Below are positions 51,541-60,834 of a stretch of 64,000 nucleotides of DNA, piece after piece (position 1 is the first letter of the stretch; every line of letters starts with the position of its first letter). The translations under genes and the position numbers were made by a program. The notes under the pieces were generated by a model that saw only the letters and a list, made by a program, of their open reading frames with translations, did not search any database and had not been told where the DNA came from. This DNA comes from an uncultured Alphaproteobacteria bacterium (GTDB taxonomy: Bacteria; Pseudomonadota; Alphaproteobacteria; HIMB59; GCA-002718135). Where the stretch lies: NCBI GenBank assembly GCA_902614395.1, contig CACMKW010000005.1, forward strand, positions 1 through 64,000. Reading direction: 5' to 3'.

Positions 51541-53061
51541 ATGAGAACTGTTTTTTTACTTTTTGATTCTTTAAACAGAAGAATGCTTAACTCTTATGGG
51601 GGTAATTTTTTAGATACACCAAATTTTAATAGACTTGCAGAAAAATCAATAACTTTTGATAATCATTTTATAGGCAGCATGCCTTGCATGCCGGCAAGAA
51701 GAGATTTGCAAAGTGGTAGATTAAGTTTTTTACATAGAAGCTGGGGGCCTTTAGAACCATTTGATAATTCTTTCCCTGAAATACTAAGATTTAATAATAT
51801 TTATACCCATTTAGTAACTGATCATAATCATTATTTTGAAGATGGAGGTGCCACTTATCATAATAGATATAATTCTTTTGATTTTATAAGAGGTCAGGAG
51901 CGAGATCCTTGGAAAGCAATGGTAGATCCTCCAATTAAAAGGTTTAAAAAAATGTATCATAAAAGTCAATCTGAGTTTAAAAATAGGGAATCTAAATATT
52001 ATTTTTACCCAATAAATAGTGAATATATCAAGCAAGAAAAAGACTTTCCTTCTGTAAAATGTTTTTCATCTGGTTTAGAATTTCTTGAGACAAATAAAAC
52101 TGCAAAGGATTGGTTTTTACAGATTGAAACATTTGATCCTCATGAACCTTTTTTTGCTCCAAAAAGATTTAGAGAAAAATTTAAGACTAATTATGTAGGC
52201 CCAAGGTTAGATTGGCCTCAATATGATAAAGTAAAAGAGTCTTCAGATGAAGTTGCAGAATTAAAAGCTAACTATTTAGCTTTGATCAGTTTATGTGATT
52301 TTCTACTTGGTTCTATCTTAGATTATTTCGATCAAAATAATTTATGGGATGACACAACACTTGTACTCACAACTGATCACGGCTTCATGCTTGGTGAACA
52401 TAATTGGTGGGCAAAAAATAGAATGCCATTATATAATGAGATTTCACATATACCTCTATTTATATATCATCCTGATTATAAAAAAAATATTGGTCAAAGA
52501 AGATCTGTTGTTACACAAAATATTGATTTAATGCCAACATTTCTGGAAAATCATAAAATTAAAATTCCAAAAGAAGTTCAAGGAAAATCCTTATTGAATT
52601 TTTTAGAAAAAGAAGAAAAAACTAATTATTCTGCTTTATTTGGATACTGGGGTGGTGGAGTAAATATAACAGATGGAAGTTATACTTATTTCAATTATCC
52701 TAAATATATGAACAGAGCTGATTCTTATCAGTATACGTTAATGCCTACACATTTAAGACAATTTTTTACTCTTAATGAATTAAAAACAGCTAAAATGGAA
52801 AAACCTTTTAGTTTTACTAAAGGAGTTCCTGTCATGAAAATACAAAATGATGATAGAGGTCCATCGATTGGAAATGATGATAGTCTTGAAAAAGGTTTCG
52901 TTGATACAGATTCAGCTTTATATGATATCAAAAATGATCCAGGCCAAATAAATAAAATAGAAGATAGAGATATTGTAAAAAAAATGAACAACTTAATTTT
53001 TGATAAAATGACAGAAAATGATGCACCAAAAGAAGTGATTAGTCGTTTTTTTAAAAATTGA
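51541..53061 (+). CDS. Type I sulfatase
   Basis: FDSLNRRMLNSYGG; CMPARRDLQSGR (CxPxR formylglycine site); TTDHGFMLGEHNWWAKN. Confidence 0.9.
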   Translation: MRTVFLLFDSLNRRMLNSYGGNFLDTPNFNRLAEKSITFDNHFIGSMPCMPARRDLQSGRLSFLHRSWGPLEPFDNSFPEILRFNNIYTHLVTDHNHYFEDGGATYHNRYNSFDFIRGQERDPWKAMVDPPIKRFKKMYHKSQSEFKNRESKYYFYPINSEYIKQEKDFPSVKCFSSGLEFLETNKTAKDWFLQIETFDPHEPFFAPKRFREKFKTNYVGPRLDWPQYDKVKESSDEVAELKANYLALISLCDFLLGSILDYFDQNNLWDDTTLVLTTDHGFMLGEHNWWAKNRMPLYNEISHIPLFIYHPDYKKNIGQRRSVVTQNIDLMPTFLENHKIKIPKEVQGKSLLNFLEKEEKTNYSALFGYWGGGVNITDGSYTYFNYPKYMNRADSYQYTLMPTHLRQFFTLNELKTAKMEKPFSFTKGVPVMKIQNDDRGPSIGNDDSLEKGFVDTDSALYDIKNDPGQINKIEDRDIVKKMNNLIFDKMTENDAPKEVISRFFKN

Positions 53062-53062
53062 C

Positions 53063-53911
53063 TTACTTTCTTGTAGCTATATATACTCCGAAAGTACAAA
53101 TAAATAAGCCTATTATATCAATCAAATATAGATTTTCTCCTAGCACTAAATAAGCCATTACAGCTGTTGTGGGGGGTATTAAAAAAAATAGATTTGATGT
53201 TTTACTTGCTGTCCCAGTCTTAATTAAATACATTAGAATTGCATATGCACCAAAAGATACCATAATTATTTGCCACCCCATTGATAAAATAAATCTTTTA
53301 TCGAAATTTATAAATGAAACTTCAAATAGAAAGGATGCAATGATTAAAAAAAATGTTGCAGCAATTGCTTGATAAAAATTATTTACTGATAATGTAATTT
53401 CACTTGTAAATTTCTTTTGCCATATTGTTGCAGTAGTTGCGCCAAGTAGAGCTACTATTGAAGCGATTACTCCTAAAAATGGAATGGTTTTACCAATATC
53501 GTAACCAATGACTAATACTGTTCCAATAAATCCAAGTGTTATTCCTATCCATTGAACTAGTGTTACTCTCTCTTTTAGTATTGGTCCGCTAAAAATATTT
53601 GTTAGAATAGGTTGTAAACCAACTATTAAAGCAGATAATGTAGCTGATAAACCAATTGAATATGAAAAAAACACACCCCCGAGATAAAAACCATGAAAAA
53701 GAACCCCTGTTATTGATGCCTGTAAAATTAATTTATAATTAACTAAAATTTTTTCTCTGAAGAAAAAAGAAAATAATAAGAAAAAAATAGAAACGATTAA
53801 AAATCTAAATGATAATGCAGCAAATGGACTTGCTGACTGAACTATAAATTGACCACTGATAAATGCTGAACTCCAGAAAAAAACAAAAAGATAAGGAAAA
53901 TATAAATTCAT
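53063..53911 (-). CDS. EamA/DMT family transporter
   Basis: Multi-TM; ERVTLVQWIGITLGFIGTVLVIG. Confidence 0.85.
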   Translation of the reverse strand: MNLYFPYLFVFFWSSAFISGQFIVQSASPFAALSFRFLIVSIFFLLFSFFFREKILVNYKLILQASITGVLFHGFYLGGVFFSYSIGLSATLSALIVGLQPILTNIFSGPILKERVTLVQWIGITLGFIGTVLVIGYDIGKTIPFLGVIASIVALLGATTATIWQKKFTSEITLSVNNFYQAIAATFFLIIASFLFEVSFINFDKRFILSMGWQIIMVSFGAYAILMYLIKTGTASKTSNLFFLIPPTTAVMAYLVLGENLYLIDIIGLFICTFGVYIATRK

Positions 53912-53969
53912 AACAAAAGTATATTATTATACATCTATAAGTGATAAGAAAATTTCTCTATAGTTTTTT

Positions 53970-54365
53970 ATGCAAAAAGATATAAATTTTCATTGCCCAA
54001 ACTGTAAATCCAATAAATATAAATCTAAAACAACAATGGGGAAAAAATATAATGAAGGACCATATAAAGATGTTGTTGCAGAAATACAATGTTCTACATG
54101 CTTTATGGATATTCCAACAAATATATCTGAAAATATTAATATAAAAAATTTAGATAAATTTCACAAATTATGGATTAATATTTATAAACCAGCTCATAAG
54201 TTAGATGCTCCAAAATGCTCAAGATGTTATCGTTTTTATTGGGAAATTGAAAAATATTTGTATGATAAAAATATTCAATCAAAAGATATTTTTTACCAAA
54301 CATATAATCCTCAAAAAGGAGTAGGTAACTTAGTTTGCAAAATTTGTGATCCTGATGCCTTTTAA
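53970..54365 (+). CDS. Uncharacterised protein with four CxxC motifs (zinc-ribbon-like)
   Basis: CPNC, CSTC, CSRC, CKIC. Confidence 0.7.
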   Translation: MQKDINFHCPNCKSNKYKSKTTMGKKYNEGPYKDVVAEIQCSTCFMDIPTNISENINIKNLDKFHKLWINIYKPAHKLDAPKCSRCYRFYWEIEKYLYDKNIQSKDIFYQTYNPQKGVGNLVCKICDPDAF

Positions 54366-54373
54366 TTAAATTA

Positions 54374-55216
54374 ATGCTAGCTTATATCCTTAATATATCC
54401 GGTTGGCTTTTATTACCTTTTATGGATGGTATAGCTAAATACCTATCCTCTGAAATGCATTTTATTCAAATTATTTGGGGTAGATATTTTTTTATGATTT
54501 TAGTAAGTTTTCCTTTAGCTTTAATTTTTTTTAGAAAAGAAATTAAGTTTCCTAAAAATATTTCAGTACAGCTATTTAGGGGATTTTTTTTATTCCTCTC
54601 AACTGTGTTTTTCTTTTATGCAATTTCAATTATATCTTTGGCTCAAGCTTTAACTCTTGCTTTTGTTTCTCCAATAATAGTAACAATTTTATCAATATTT
54701 TATTTAAAAGAAAAAGTAGGTATACATCGTTGGTCTGCAGTTATCATTGGTTTTATTGGTGTTTTAATAATCATAAGACCAGGATTTTTAGAAATCAATT
54801 TTGCTTCTATTTCAGCTATTGGTGCAGGAACAGCTTATGCATTTTATATAATATATACACGTAAGTTATCATTTATTGATAGTCCTGTAGTTACATTGCT
54901 TTTTACCGGTGTTGTAGGCTGTATATTAATTTCATTAATTTTACCTTATTATTGGACAAATATAGATTTGAGACAATTAATATTATTAATTTTGTTAGCT
55001 TCTATTGGAGCTCTAGCACATTTTTTAATTATTTTATCTTTAAGGCTTGGTGAGGCTTCTAAATTAGCACCTTTGGGTTATTTTGAAATATCTACAAATA
55101 TATTAGTTGGTTATATTTTTTTTGGTGATCTACCAGATATTTGGATTTATTTAGGCTTATCCTTAATAGTATTTAGCGGTATTTATATTTTCATTAGAGA
55201 GAATAAAAAAACTTAA
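54374..55216 (+). CDS. EamA/DMT family transporter
   Basis: Multi-TM; LKEKVGIHRWSAVIIGFIGVLIIIRPG. Confidence 0.87.
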   Translation: MLAYILNISGWLLLPFMDGIAKYLSSEMHFIQIIWGRYFFMILVSFPLALIFFRKEIKFPKNISVQLFRGFFLFLSTVFFFYAISIISLAQALTLAFVSPIIVTILSIFYLKEKVGIHRWSAVIIGFIGVLIIIRPGFLEINFASISAIGAGTAYAFYIIYTRKLSFIDSPVVTLLFTGVVGCILISLILPYYWTNIDLRQLILLILLASIGALAHFLIILSLRLGEASKLAPLGYFEISTNILVGYIFFGDLPDIWIYLGLSLIVFSGIYIFIRENKKT

Positions 55217-55217
55217 A

Positions 55218-56072
55218 TTAATTTGATTTTCTAGTTGTTTGATAAATAAATATAGCAACTGATCCTAGTAACAAAATACCACCAATTATTGTATTCAATG
55301 GAGGAACTTCTTTAATAACAAACCAAACCCATGTTGTTCCTAAAACACTTTCAAGTAAAAAAATTAAAGCTACTTCATGTGCAGGAGCAAATTTAGGAGA
55401 AATCGTCATAATCATAAATGGTATTGGCAAAATTATTAAGCACATAATTACAATCAAAATAAATTGATCATTATTTAAATTAAAATTGATACCAAATGGA
55501 AGAGCATAAATTGCTGAAATTAAGCATCCCAATAAACAAGCTGGTACTAAATCTTTATTTTTAAATAACCTTACAAGAACCATACTAAAACCCATACCTA
55601 TGGCTACAACAAGAGCCATTAAATCTCCGTATAACCCAGTAGTTGTAAAGCTTCCTACACCAATTATTATCATCGCTAACATTGCTATTATGATTACTAT
55701 CCACGTAAAAAGACTAGGTATTTCTTTAAGTATGAAAACTGAAAATAAAGCTGCAAAAATTGGTGCGGAAGCAATTAATACTAGTGTATTTGCTACAGCA
55801 GTGTTCTGAATTGAATATACAAAACAAATATGAGTTATAGCATAAAGAATAGCGTATATTATTCCTGGTACACCAATCAGATAAAATGATTTAAGAAATG
55901 ATTCCTTGTATGTATAAATAAGAAAAATTAATATTGTTACAATCGGTAAAGCGCTTCTATAAAATATTAAACTAAAATCATCTAAATCTACTAACCTAAT
56001 TAATAAACTGTCAGGGCTAAGTATTAAAACTCCAATAAATGATAATATAAGACCTTTATTTCTAGTTTTCAT
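55218..56072 (-). CDS. EamA/DMT family transporter
   Basis: Multi-TM; two DMT repeats; LKEIPSLFTWIVIIIAMLAMIIIG. Confidence 0.83.
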   Translation of the reverse strand: MKTRNKGLILSFIGVLILSPDSLLIRLVDLDDFSLIFYRSALPIVTILIFLIYTYKESFLKSFYLIGVPGIIYAILYAITHICFVYSIQNTAVANTLVLIASAPIFAALFSVFILKEIPSLFTWIVIIIAMLAMIIIGVGSFTTTGLYGDLMALVVAIGMGFSMVLVRLFKNKDLVPACLLGCLISAIYALPFGINFNLNNDQFILIVIMCLIILPIPFMIMTISPKFAPAHEVALIFLLESVLGTTWVWFVIKEVPPLNTIIGGILLLGSVAIFIYQTTRKSN

Positions 56073-56140
56073 AAATATTTGAAAATAAATAGATAAATAA
56101 TATATCTATCAGTATCATACTTTAAATCACACTTGTTTAT

Positions 56141-56548
56141 ATGAAAAAACTACTATTTTTATGTTTAATTTTTGTATCATTAAATACTAAAGCCATAGAT
56201 TCTAATAAATTAATAAATCTTAATGATTTAAATATCCTTTTTGAATTTCAAAAAAATGATTGGAATGAAAATGTTCTTTTTCTAATAAAAAAAAATTCAT
56301 TTGCTAAAGTGGATAATGAATCTGATACGTTTAATTTAAAAACAATTTTTAAAGATGGTGAAATAATTACAATGCCAATATTTTCTAATAACATCGTTAA
56401 AAAAATTAAGTTTGAATATATTTATTTTGATCATAAAAAAGAAAATTTAAAAATTATAAAGGATCATTTTAATTCGTTTAAAAATTATTGCTTTGAATAT
56501 CTCTATAATGATAAGTCTATACAAACAGTTATTTCTAAATGTAATTAG
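56141..56548 (+). CDS. Hypothetical secreted protein
   Basis: N-terminal signal peptide MKKLLFLCLIFVSLNTKA. Confidence 0.55.
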   Translation: MKKLLFLCLIFVSLNTKAIDSNKLINLNDLNILFEFQKNDWNENVLFLIKKNSFAKVDNESDTFNLKTIFKDGEIITMPIFSNNIVKKIKFEYIYFDHKKENLKIIKDHFNSFKNYCFEYLYNDKSIQTVISKCN

Positions 56549-57453
56549 TTAAAAACTATTGATGTAGCTTTAAAAATTAAACTGTGTCTTTTAGCTAACT
56601 CTAATTTATCATTTGAATATCCGCCACCTATTACTGTTGCAATGGGAATTGACTTATTCTTAAAAAATTCTAGTACTGTAATATCTCTTTTTAATAATCC
56701 TGCAGTTGTTATTTTTAAATTTCCTAATTTATCATTCTCATGAATATCAACTCCAGTATCAAATATTACCAAATCTGGATTAAAATTTTTTATACAACTA
56801 TTAAGAGTTTGATTTAATATTTTCAAATACTCATCATCTTCTAAATTATCATCTAATTCAACATCCATGTCACTTATTGATTTTCTAAATGGAAAATTAT
56901 TTTTACAATGAATAGAACATGTAAAAATTTCATTATTATCTTTAAGGATTGAAGCTGTACCATCTCCTTGATGTACATCGGTATCAAAAATTAATATTTT
57001 TTTAACTAGTTTTTCTCTTATCAAGTGTAATGAAGCATAAGCCATATCATTAAAAACGCAATATCCTGAACCAAAATCTCTATGACTATGATGTGTGCCA
57101 CCGGCTAAATGATTTGCAATCCCATTCTTAATTGCTTCTTTGCATGTTAATAAAGTTCCGTTAACTGCTAAAAATGAACGATTAGAAAGTGTTTCTGACC
57201 ATGTAAAACCCAATCTTCTTGTTTCTTTATCGGATAAACCACCATTTTTAATTTTTAATATGTAATCCAAATCATGGCATATAGAAAGCTCATCAACACT
57301 TGCTTTTTGAGGACTTAGAATGTTTGCACGATGATAAAAATCTAAATTTTTTAATTCATTATACAAATCTGAAAACTTACTGGCAGTAAATTTATGATTT
57401 TCTGGCAGAGAAATGTCATAATCTTCATGTGTTACCCAACTGATTTTTTTCAT
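56545..57453 (-). CDS. Histone deacetylase family protein (acetylpolyamine/class IV-like)
   Basis: GGTHHSHRDFGSGYCVFNDMAYA; FDTDVHQGDGTASI; FDTGVDIHENDKLG. Confidence 0.9.
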   Translation of the reverse strand: MKKISWVTHEDYDISLPENHKFTASKFSDLYNELKNLDFYHRANILSPQKASVDELSICHDLDYILKIKNGGLSDKETRRLGFTWSETLSNRSFLAVNGTLLTCKEAIKNGIANHLAGGTHHSHRDFGSGYCVFNDMAYASLHLIREKLVKKILIFDTDVHQGDGTASILKDNNEIFTCSIHCKNNFPFRKSISDMDVELDDNLEDDEYLKILNQTLNSCIKNFNPDLVIFDTGVDIHENDKLGNLKITTAGLLKRDITVLEFFKNKSIPIATVIGGGYSNDKLELAKRHSLIFKATSIVFN

Positions 57454-57507
57454 AAATTTGCCTCTTTTTAACTCAATTTATGCCTAAATTAATATGTACA
57501 TAGGTTA

Positions 57508-57576
57508 TGTGGCACTAATCTACCAATATATATTTAGTGAGTAAATGTATTCTATCCATAAAGTATTAGTGTCACA
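57508..57576. promoter_or_regulatory. Inverted pair TGTGGCACTAAT ... ATTAGTGTCACA, candidate operator
   Basis: Arms at 57508-57519 and 57565-57576, 11/12 complementary; divergent intergenic region. Confidence 0.5.
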
Positions 57577-57581
57577 ACCAT

Positions 57582-57653
57582 ATGGAATTTATTTTAATAT
57601 TTGATTTATTAATTATTTGTTTAGTTGGTTTTTTCATTGTTAATTTTTATTGA
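57582..57653 (+). CDS. Possible 23-aa hydrophobic micro-ORF upstream of phyH-like gene
   Basis: MEFILIFDLLIICLVGFFIVNFY; no homology evidence. Confidence 0.2.
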   Translation: MEFILIFDLLIICLVGFFIVNFY

Positions 57654-57684
57654 ATAAATAACCAATTTTAATAATATTTAAACA

Positions 57685-58464
57685 ATGAAAGATTTTTATG
57701 AGCGTAATGGTTATTTCTCACCATTGAAAATCTATAACGCAAAAGAAGCAAATTTTTTTAGAAGCAAATTAGAAGACACAGAAAAAAAACTAGGTAAACT
57801 TCATTATATTGTAAAAACTTATACAATAATGAAATGGGTGTATGAAATAGCTATTAATAAAATTTTGCTTGATTTTGTTGAAGAAATAATTGGTAAAAAT
57901 ATATTATTATATAATGCAACTTTTATAATAAAAGAACCAAATACAAAAACACATGTAAGTTGGCATCAAGATCTTACCTATTGGGGTTTTGATAATAATG
58001 AAAAACAAGTTAGTGCATGGCTTGCTTTATCAAAAACTAATGATCAAAGTGGGTGTATGCAGATGATACCAGGTTCTCATAAAAATGGTTTTTTTGAACA
58101 TCATTCAATTGAAGATAAAAATAATGTTTTATTAAGAGGTCAAACTGTAAAAGATATTGATATTAATAATGCAGTTTCATGCCCCCTAGAACCTGGTGAA
58201 GTTTCCTTTCATCATGGTTTAACATTACACGCATCTCAACCCAATTCTAGTAATGATCGAAGAATAGGATTAAATTTCCAATTTATTTCTACAGATATGA
58301 AACAATTAAAAAGCAAAAATGATAGTGCTATTTGTGTAAGAGGTGAGGATCAATATAAACATTTTAAAACAGATAGAATAGCTAAGGATGATTTTGACCA
58401 TGATGCTTATCAACATCTTCTCGAACTTAATAATCATTATAATAAAATAATTAGAAAAAATTAA
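57685..58464 (+). CDS. Phytanoyl-CoA dioxygenase (PhyH) family protein
   Basis: HVSWHQDLTYWG; GCMQMIPGSHK; LHASQPNSSNDRRIGLNFQF. Confidence 0.88.
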   Translation: MKDFYERNGYFSPLKIYNAKEANFFRSKLEDTEKKLGKLHYIVKTYTIMKWVYEIAINKILLDFVEEIIGKNILLYNATFIIKEPNTKTHVSWHQDLTYWGFDNNEKQVSAWLALSKTNDQSGCMQMIPGSHKNGFFEHHSIEDKNNVLLRGQTVKDIDINNAVSCPLEPGEVSFHHGLTLHASQPNSSNDRRIGLNFQFISTDMKQLKSKNDSAICVRGEDQYKHFKTDRIAKDDFDHDAYQHLLELNNHYNKIIRKN

Positions 58465-58508
58465 ATTATATTCAAAGAAAATTAAAGATAATATATTTGT
58501 AAAAATTT

Positions 58509-58540
58509 AAGTGATTGGTTTATTAACAAACCAATCACTT
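58509..58540. terminator. Bidirectional intrinsic terminator, 13-bp perfect stem
   Basis: aagtgattggttt-attaac-aaaccaatcactt between convergent genes. Confidence 0.8.
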
Positions 58541-58546
58541 ATAATA

Positions 58547-58909
58547 TTATTTTTTCCAAGGACCAAAATCTTTTTGATCTGATGTAAACTCATAAGATAT
58601 AAATTCATCATCGCTTACAATCCAACCATCATGACCAGGAGCTAAATAGTAAGCATCACCTGCCTTAAAATAATCTTCTGATCCATCATCATGTTTTACT
58701 TTCATCTCACCTTGTACCACAACACCAACATGCCCAGCTTGACAACTATCTGTTCCTACAATTGGTTTAATACATGAGCTCCAACTCCAACCAGGCTGTA
58801 AAGTTGTTTTGCTTAATGTTACATTACCTAAAATTACTGTGGATGAATGAGCTTTATCTGGAGTTTTAATTTCTCCTTCAGAAAATGATTTTCTCATTAC
58901 ATTAGACAT
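58547..58909 (-). CDS. Cupin domain protein
   Basis: LQPGWSWSSCIKPIVGTDSCQAGHVGVVVQGEMKVKHDDGSEDYFKAGDAYYLAPGHD. Confidence 0.85.
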   Translation of the reverse strand: MSNVMRKSFSEGEIKTPDKAHSSTVILGNVTLSKTTLQPGWSWSSCIKPIVGTDSCQAGHVGVVVQGEMKVKHDDGSEDYFKAGDAYYLAPGHDGWIVSDDEFISYEFTSDQKDFGPWKK

Positions 58910-59064
58910 TATAAATCTCCTATTATTTGTTACTATTAAAATTATATTAACATTATTTTTATAAAAATATCTATATGTAATAAAATAACATAATAATATT
59001 AATTTCTATTTATAATTAAGTATAAAATTTATTTATAAATTAATTTTTTTTGATGAGATAGTAA

Positions 59065-60219
59065 ATGAAAGAATATTTTATTAATATTTACTTAAGAGGT
59101 TTTTTAAGTGCATGTATAGCAATTTATATGCCTTTGTTTATGTGGGGTAATACAATTGCTCATCTTCCATATTTTATGAATAAAATAGGGATGCCTAGTA
59201 CATCTTTAGGTTTCTTTTTTATGATCTTATCCAGTATTCAAATAATATTTAGTCAATTAGCAGGAAGATTAATCATCCCAAAAATTGGTTCTAAAAACAC
59301 ACTATCAATAGGCATTTTAATTTTTTCATTGTTTCCAATAATTTTGATTAATTCTCAAAATTCTTTTCATTTCTTACTTGCTTCTTTGCCTTGTGGTTTT
59401 GGTGTCGGTCTTTTTTTTACTACATGTACAGCAATTACAGGAATCGCTGAAAGAGAGACTAATAAAATTTTACAACCTCTTTGGGGAGCATTTTTAAGTT
59501 TTGGTTTTCTATGCGGTGCAATTTTCTCATCGCTATGGCAATTTATGAATTTCTCTACATATAATTTATTTATTTTATTATCTTTTTTCGGATTGATTGG
59601 TTTTTTTCTAATTCGTCAATATGGATTTCCTAGAGAGAAAGATAGTATTGATAAATCTGAAAAATTTAAATTACCAGAATTAAAAATATTAATTTTTGGT
59701 ATTTACTTATTTATATTTTATGCCTCTGTTGGAATTGTTGGCGATTGGTCTGCAGTTTGGTTTGAGAAAGAATTAAAAACAACATTATTTCTTGCAAGTT
59801 TAGCTGTTGTTGCCTGGGGGTCGGGAGAGTCAATAGGAAGATTTTTAGGATCTTATATGATAAAATTAGTAAATGAAAAATTTGTTGGAGCTTATTTAGG
59901 TTTAATTGGTTGTTTTTTATTTTTTCTTTCAATATTAACTATGAACCCTTATATAATATTATCTGGTATATTTTTGATAGGATTATGCTCTTCTAATTTT
60001 TATCCAGTTGTAATAAGATTTGCCCTCAGACAATCAACGCAAAACATAAACACTACAGCAGCTAATTTAAGTACTTTAGCAATGGGAGGTTTTTTGATAG
60101 GTCCTGCTTTAGTTGGTTTTTCTGCTGATTATTTTGGATTAACTTTTAATGTTCAAGTTTTATGCTTTATTTGGTTTGTTAATACAAGTTTGTTTCTTTA
60201 TAGTGTAAGAAAAAAATAA
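59065..60219 (+). CDS. MFS transporter
   Basis: ~12 hydrophobic segments; GRLIIPKIGSKN; LPCGFGVGLFFTTC. Confidence 0.83.
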   Translation: MKEYFINIYLRGFLSACIAIYMPLFMWGNTIAHLPYFMNKIGMPSTSLGFFFMILSSIQIIFSQLAGRLIIPKIGSKNTLSIGILIFSLFPIILINSQNSFHFLLASLPCGFGVGLFFTTCTAITGIAERETNKILQPLWGAFLSFGFLCGAIFSSLWQFMNFSTYNLFILLSFFGLIGFFLIRQYGFPREKDSIDKSEKFKLPELKILIFGIYLFIFYASVGIVGDWSAVWFEKELKTTLFLASLAVVAWGSGESIGRFLGSYMIKLVNEKFVGAYLGLIGCFLFFLSILTMNPYIILSGIFLIGLCSSNFYPVVIRFALRQSTQNINTTAANLSTLAMGGFLIGPALVGFSADYFGLTFNVQVLCFIWFVNTSLFLYSVRKK

Positions 60220-60221
60220 TT

Positions 60222-60641
60222 TTAAATCCCTACAAAACTTATAATTAAATTTCTTTTAAAACTGTTGTACCTATGTTCAATAAGATAAATTCCTTGCCAA
60301 GTTCCTAGTAGGAGATTTTTATTTTGTATAGGTATTGTAAGTGACGTTTGTGTTAACATACTCTTTATATGTGATGGCATATCATCATCTCCTTCATAAC
60401 CATGTTTGTATAATGATGCGTCTTCAGGTACAATTTTCTTAAAAAAAGAATTTATATCTTCTAGAACATCAGAACTTGCATTTTCCATTATTGTTAGTGA
60501 TGCCGATGTATGTTGTATAAATAAATTTAATTGCCCTTTATTGATTGTGTTCTTTGAAATCCAATTATTTATTTTATTTGTTATTTCATACATTCCTTGA
60601 CCTTTTGTATGAATAATCAATTCATCTTGTAAATTTATCAT
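60222..60641 (-). CDS. YjbQ/UPF0047 family (secondary thiamine-phosphate synthase)
   Basis: GQLNLFIQHTSASLTIMENAS; GTWQGIYLIEHR. Confidence 0.92.
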   Translation of the reverse strand: MINLQDELIIHTKGQGMYEITNKINNWISKNTINKGQLNLFIQHTSASLTIMENASSDVLEDINSFFKKIVPEDASLYKHGYEGDDDMPSHIKSMLTQTSLTIPIQNKNLLLGTWQGIYLIEHRYNSFKRNLIISFVGI

Positions 60642-60660
60642 TATATAATTTTAAAATGAA

Positions 60661-60677
60661 CTTGTGGCACCCACAAG
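60661..60677. repeat. Perfect 7-bp palindrome CTTGTGG-CAC-CCACAAG
   Basis: cttgtggcacccacaag in yjbQ/eamA intergenic region. Confidence 0.7.
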
Positions 60678-60738
60678 GATAATTATTGTTAATAATAATG
60701 AAATGAAAAAAAGAACTATTCTTTTAATAAGTGCCACA
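60663..60738. promoter_or_regulatory. Inverted pair TGTGGCAC ... GTGCCACA, candidate operator
   Basis: Perfect 8-bp arms at 60663-60670 and 60731-60738; same orientation as the pair at 57508-57576. Confidence 0.5.
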
Positions 60739-60834
60739 TTTATTATTTATTTCTAAATATTGTTTTAATATTGATATAAGTAAGGAATAAATGTGTTATC
60801 TTAGATATAAATTCTTGTTTATTTTGGGTTTCTT

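Noticed and set aside
58509-58540. Long perfect inverted repeat considered as a novel structured RNA
   Set aside because: Located between convergent stop codons with a nearby T-run; an ordinary bidirectional terminator explains it.
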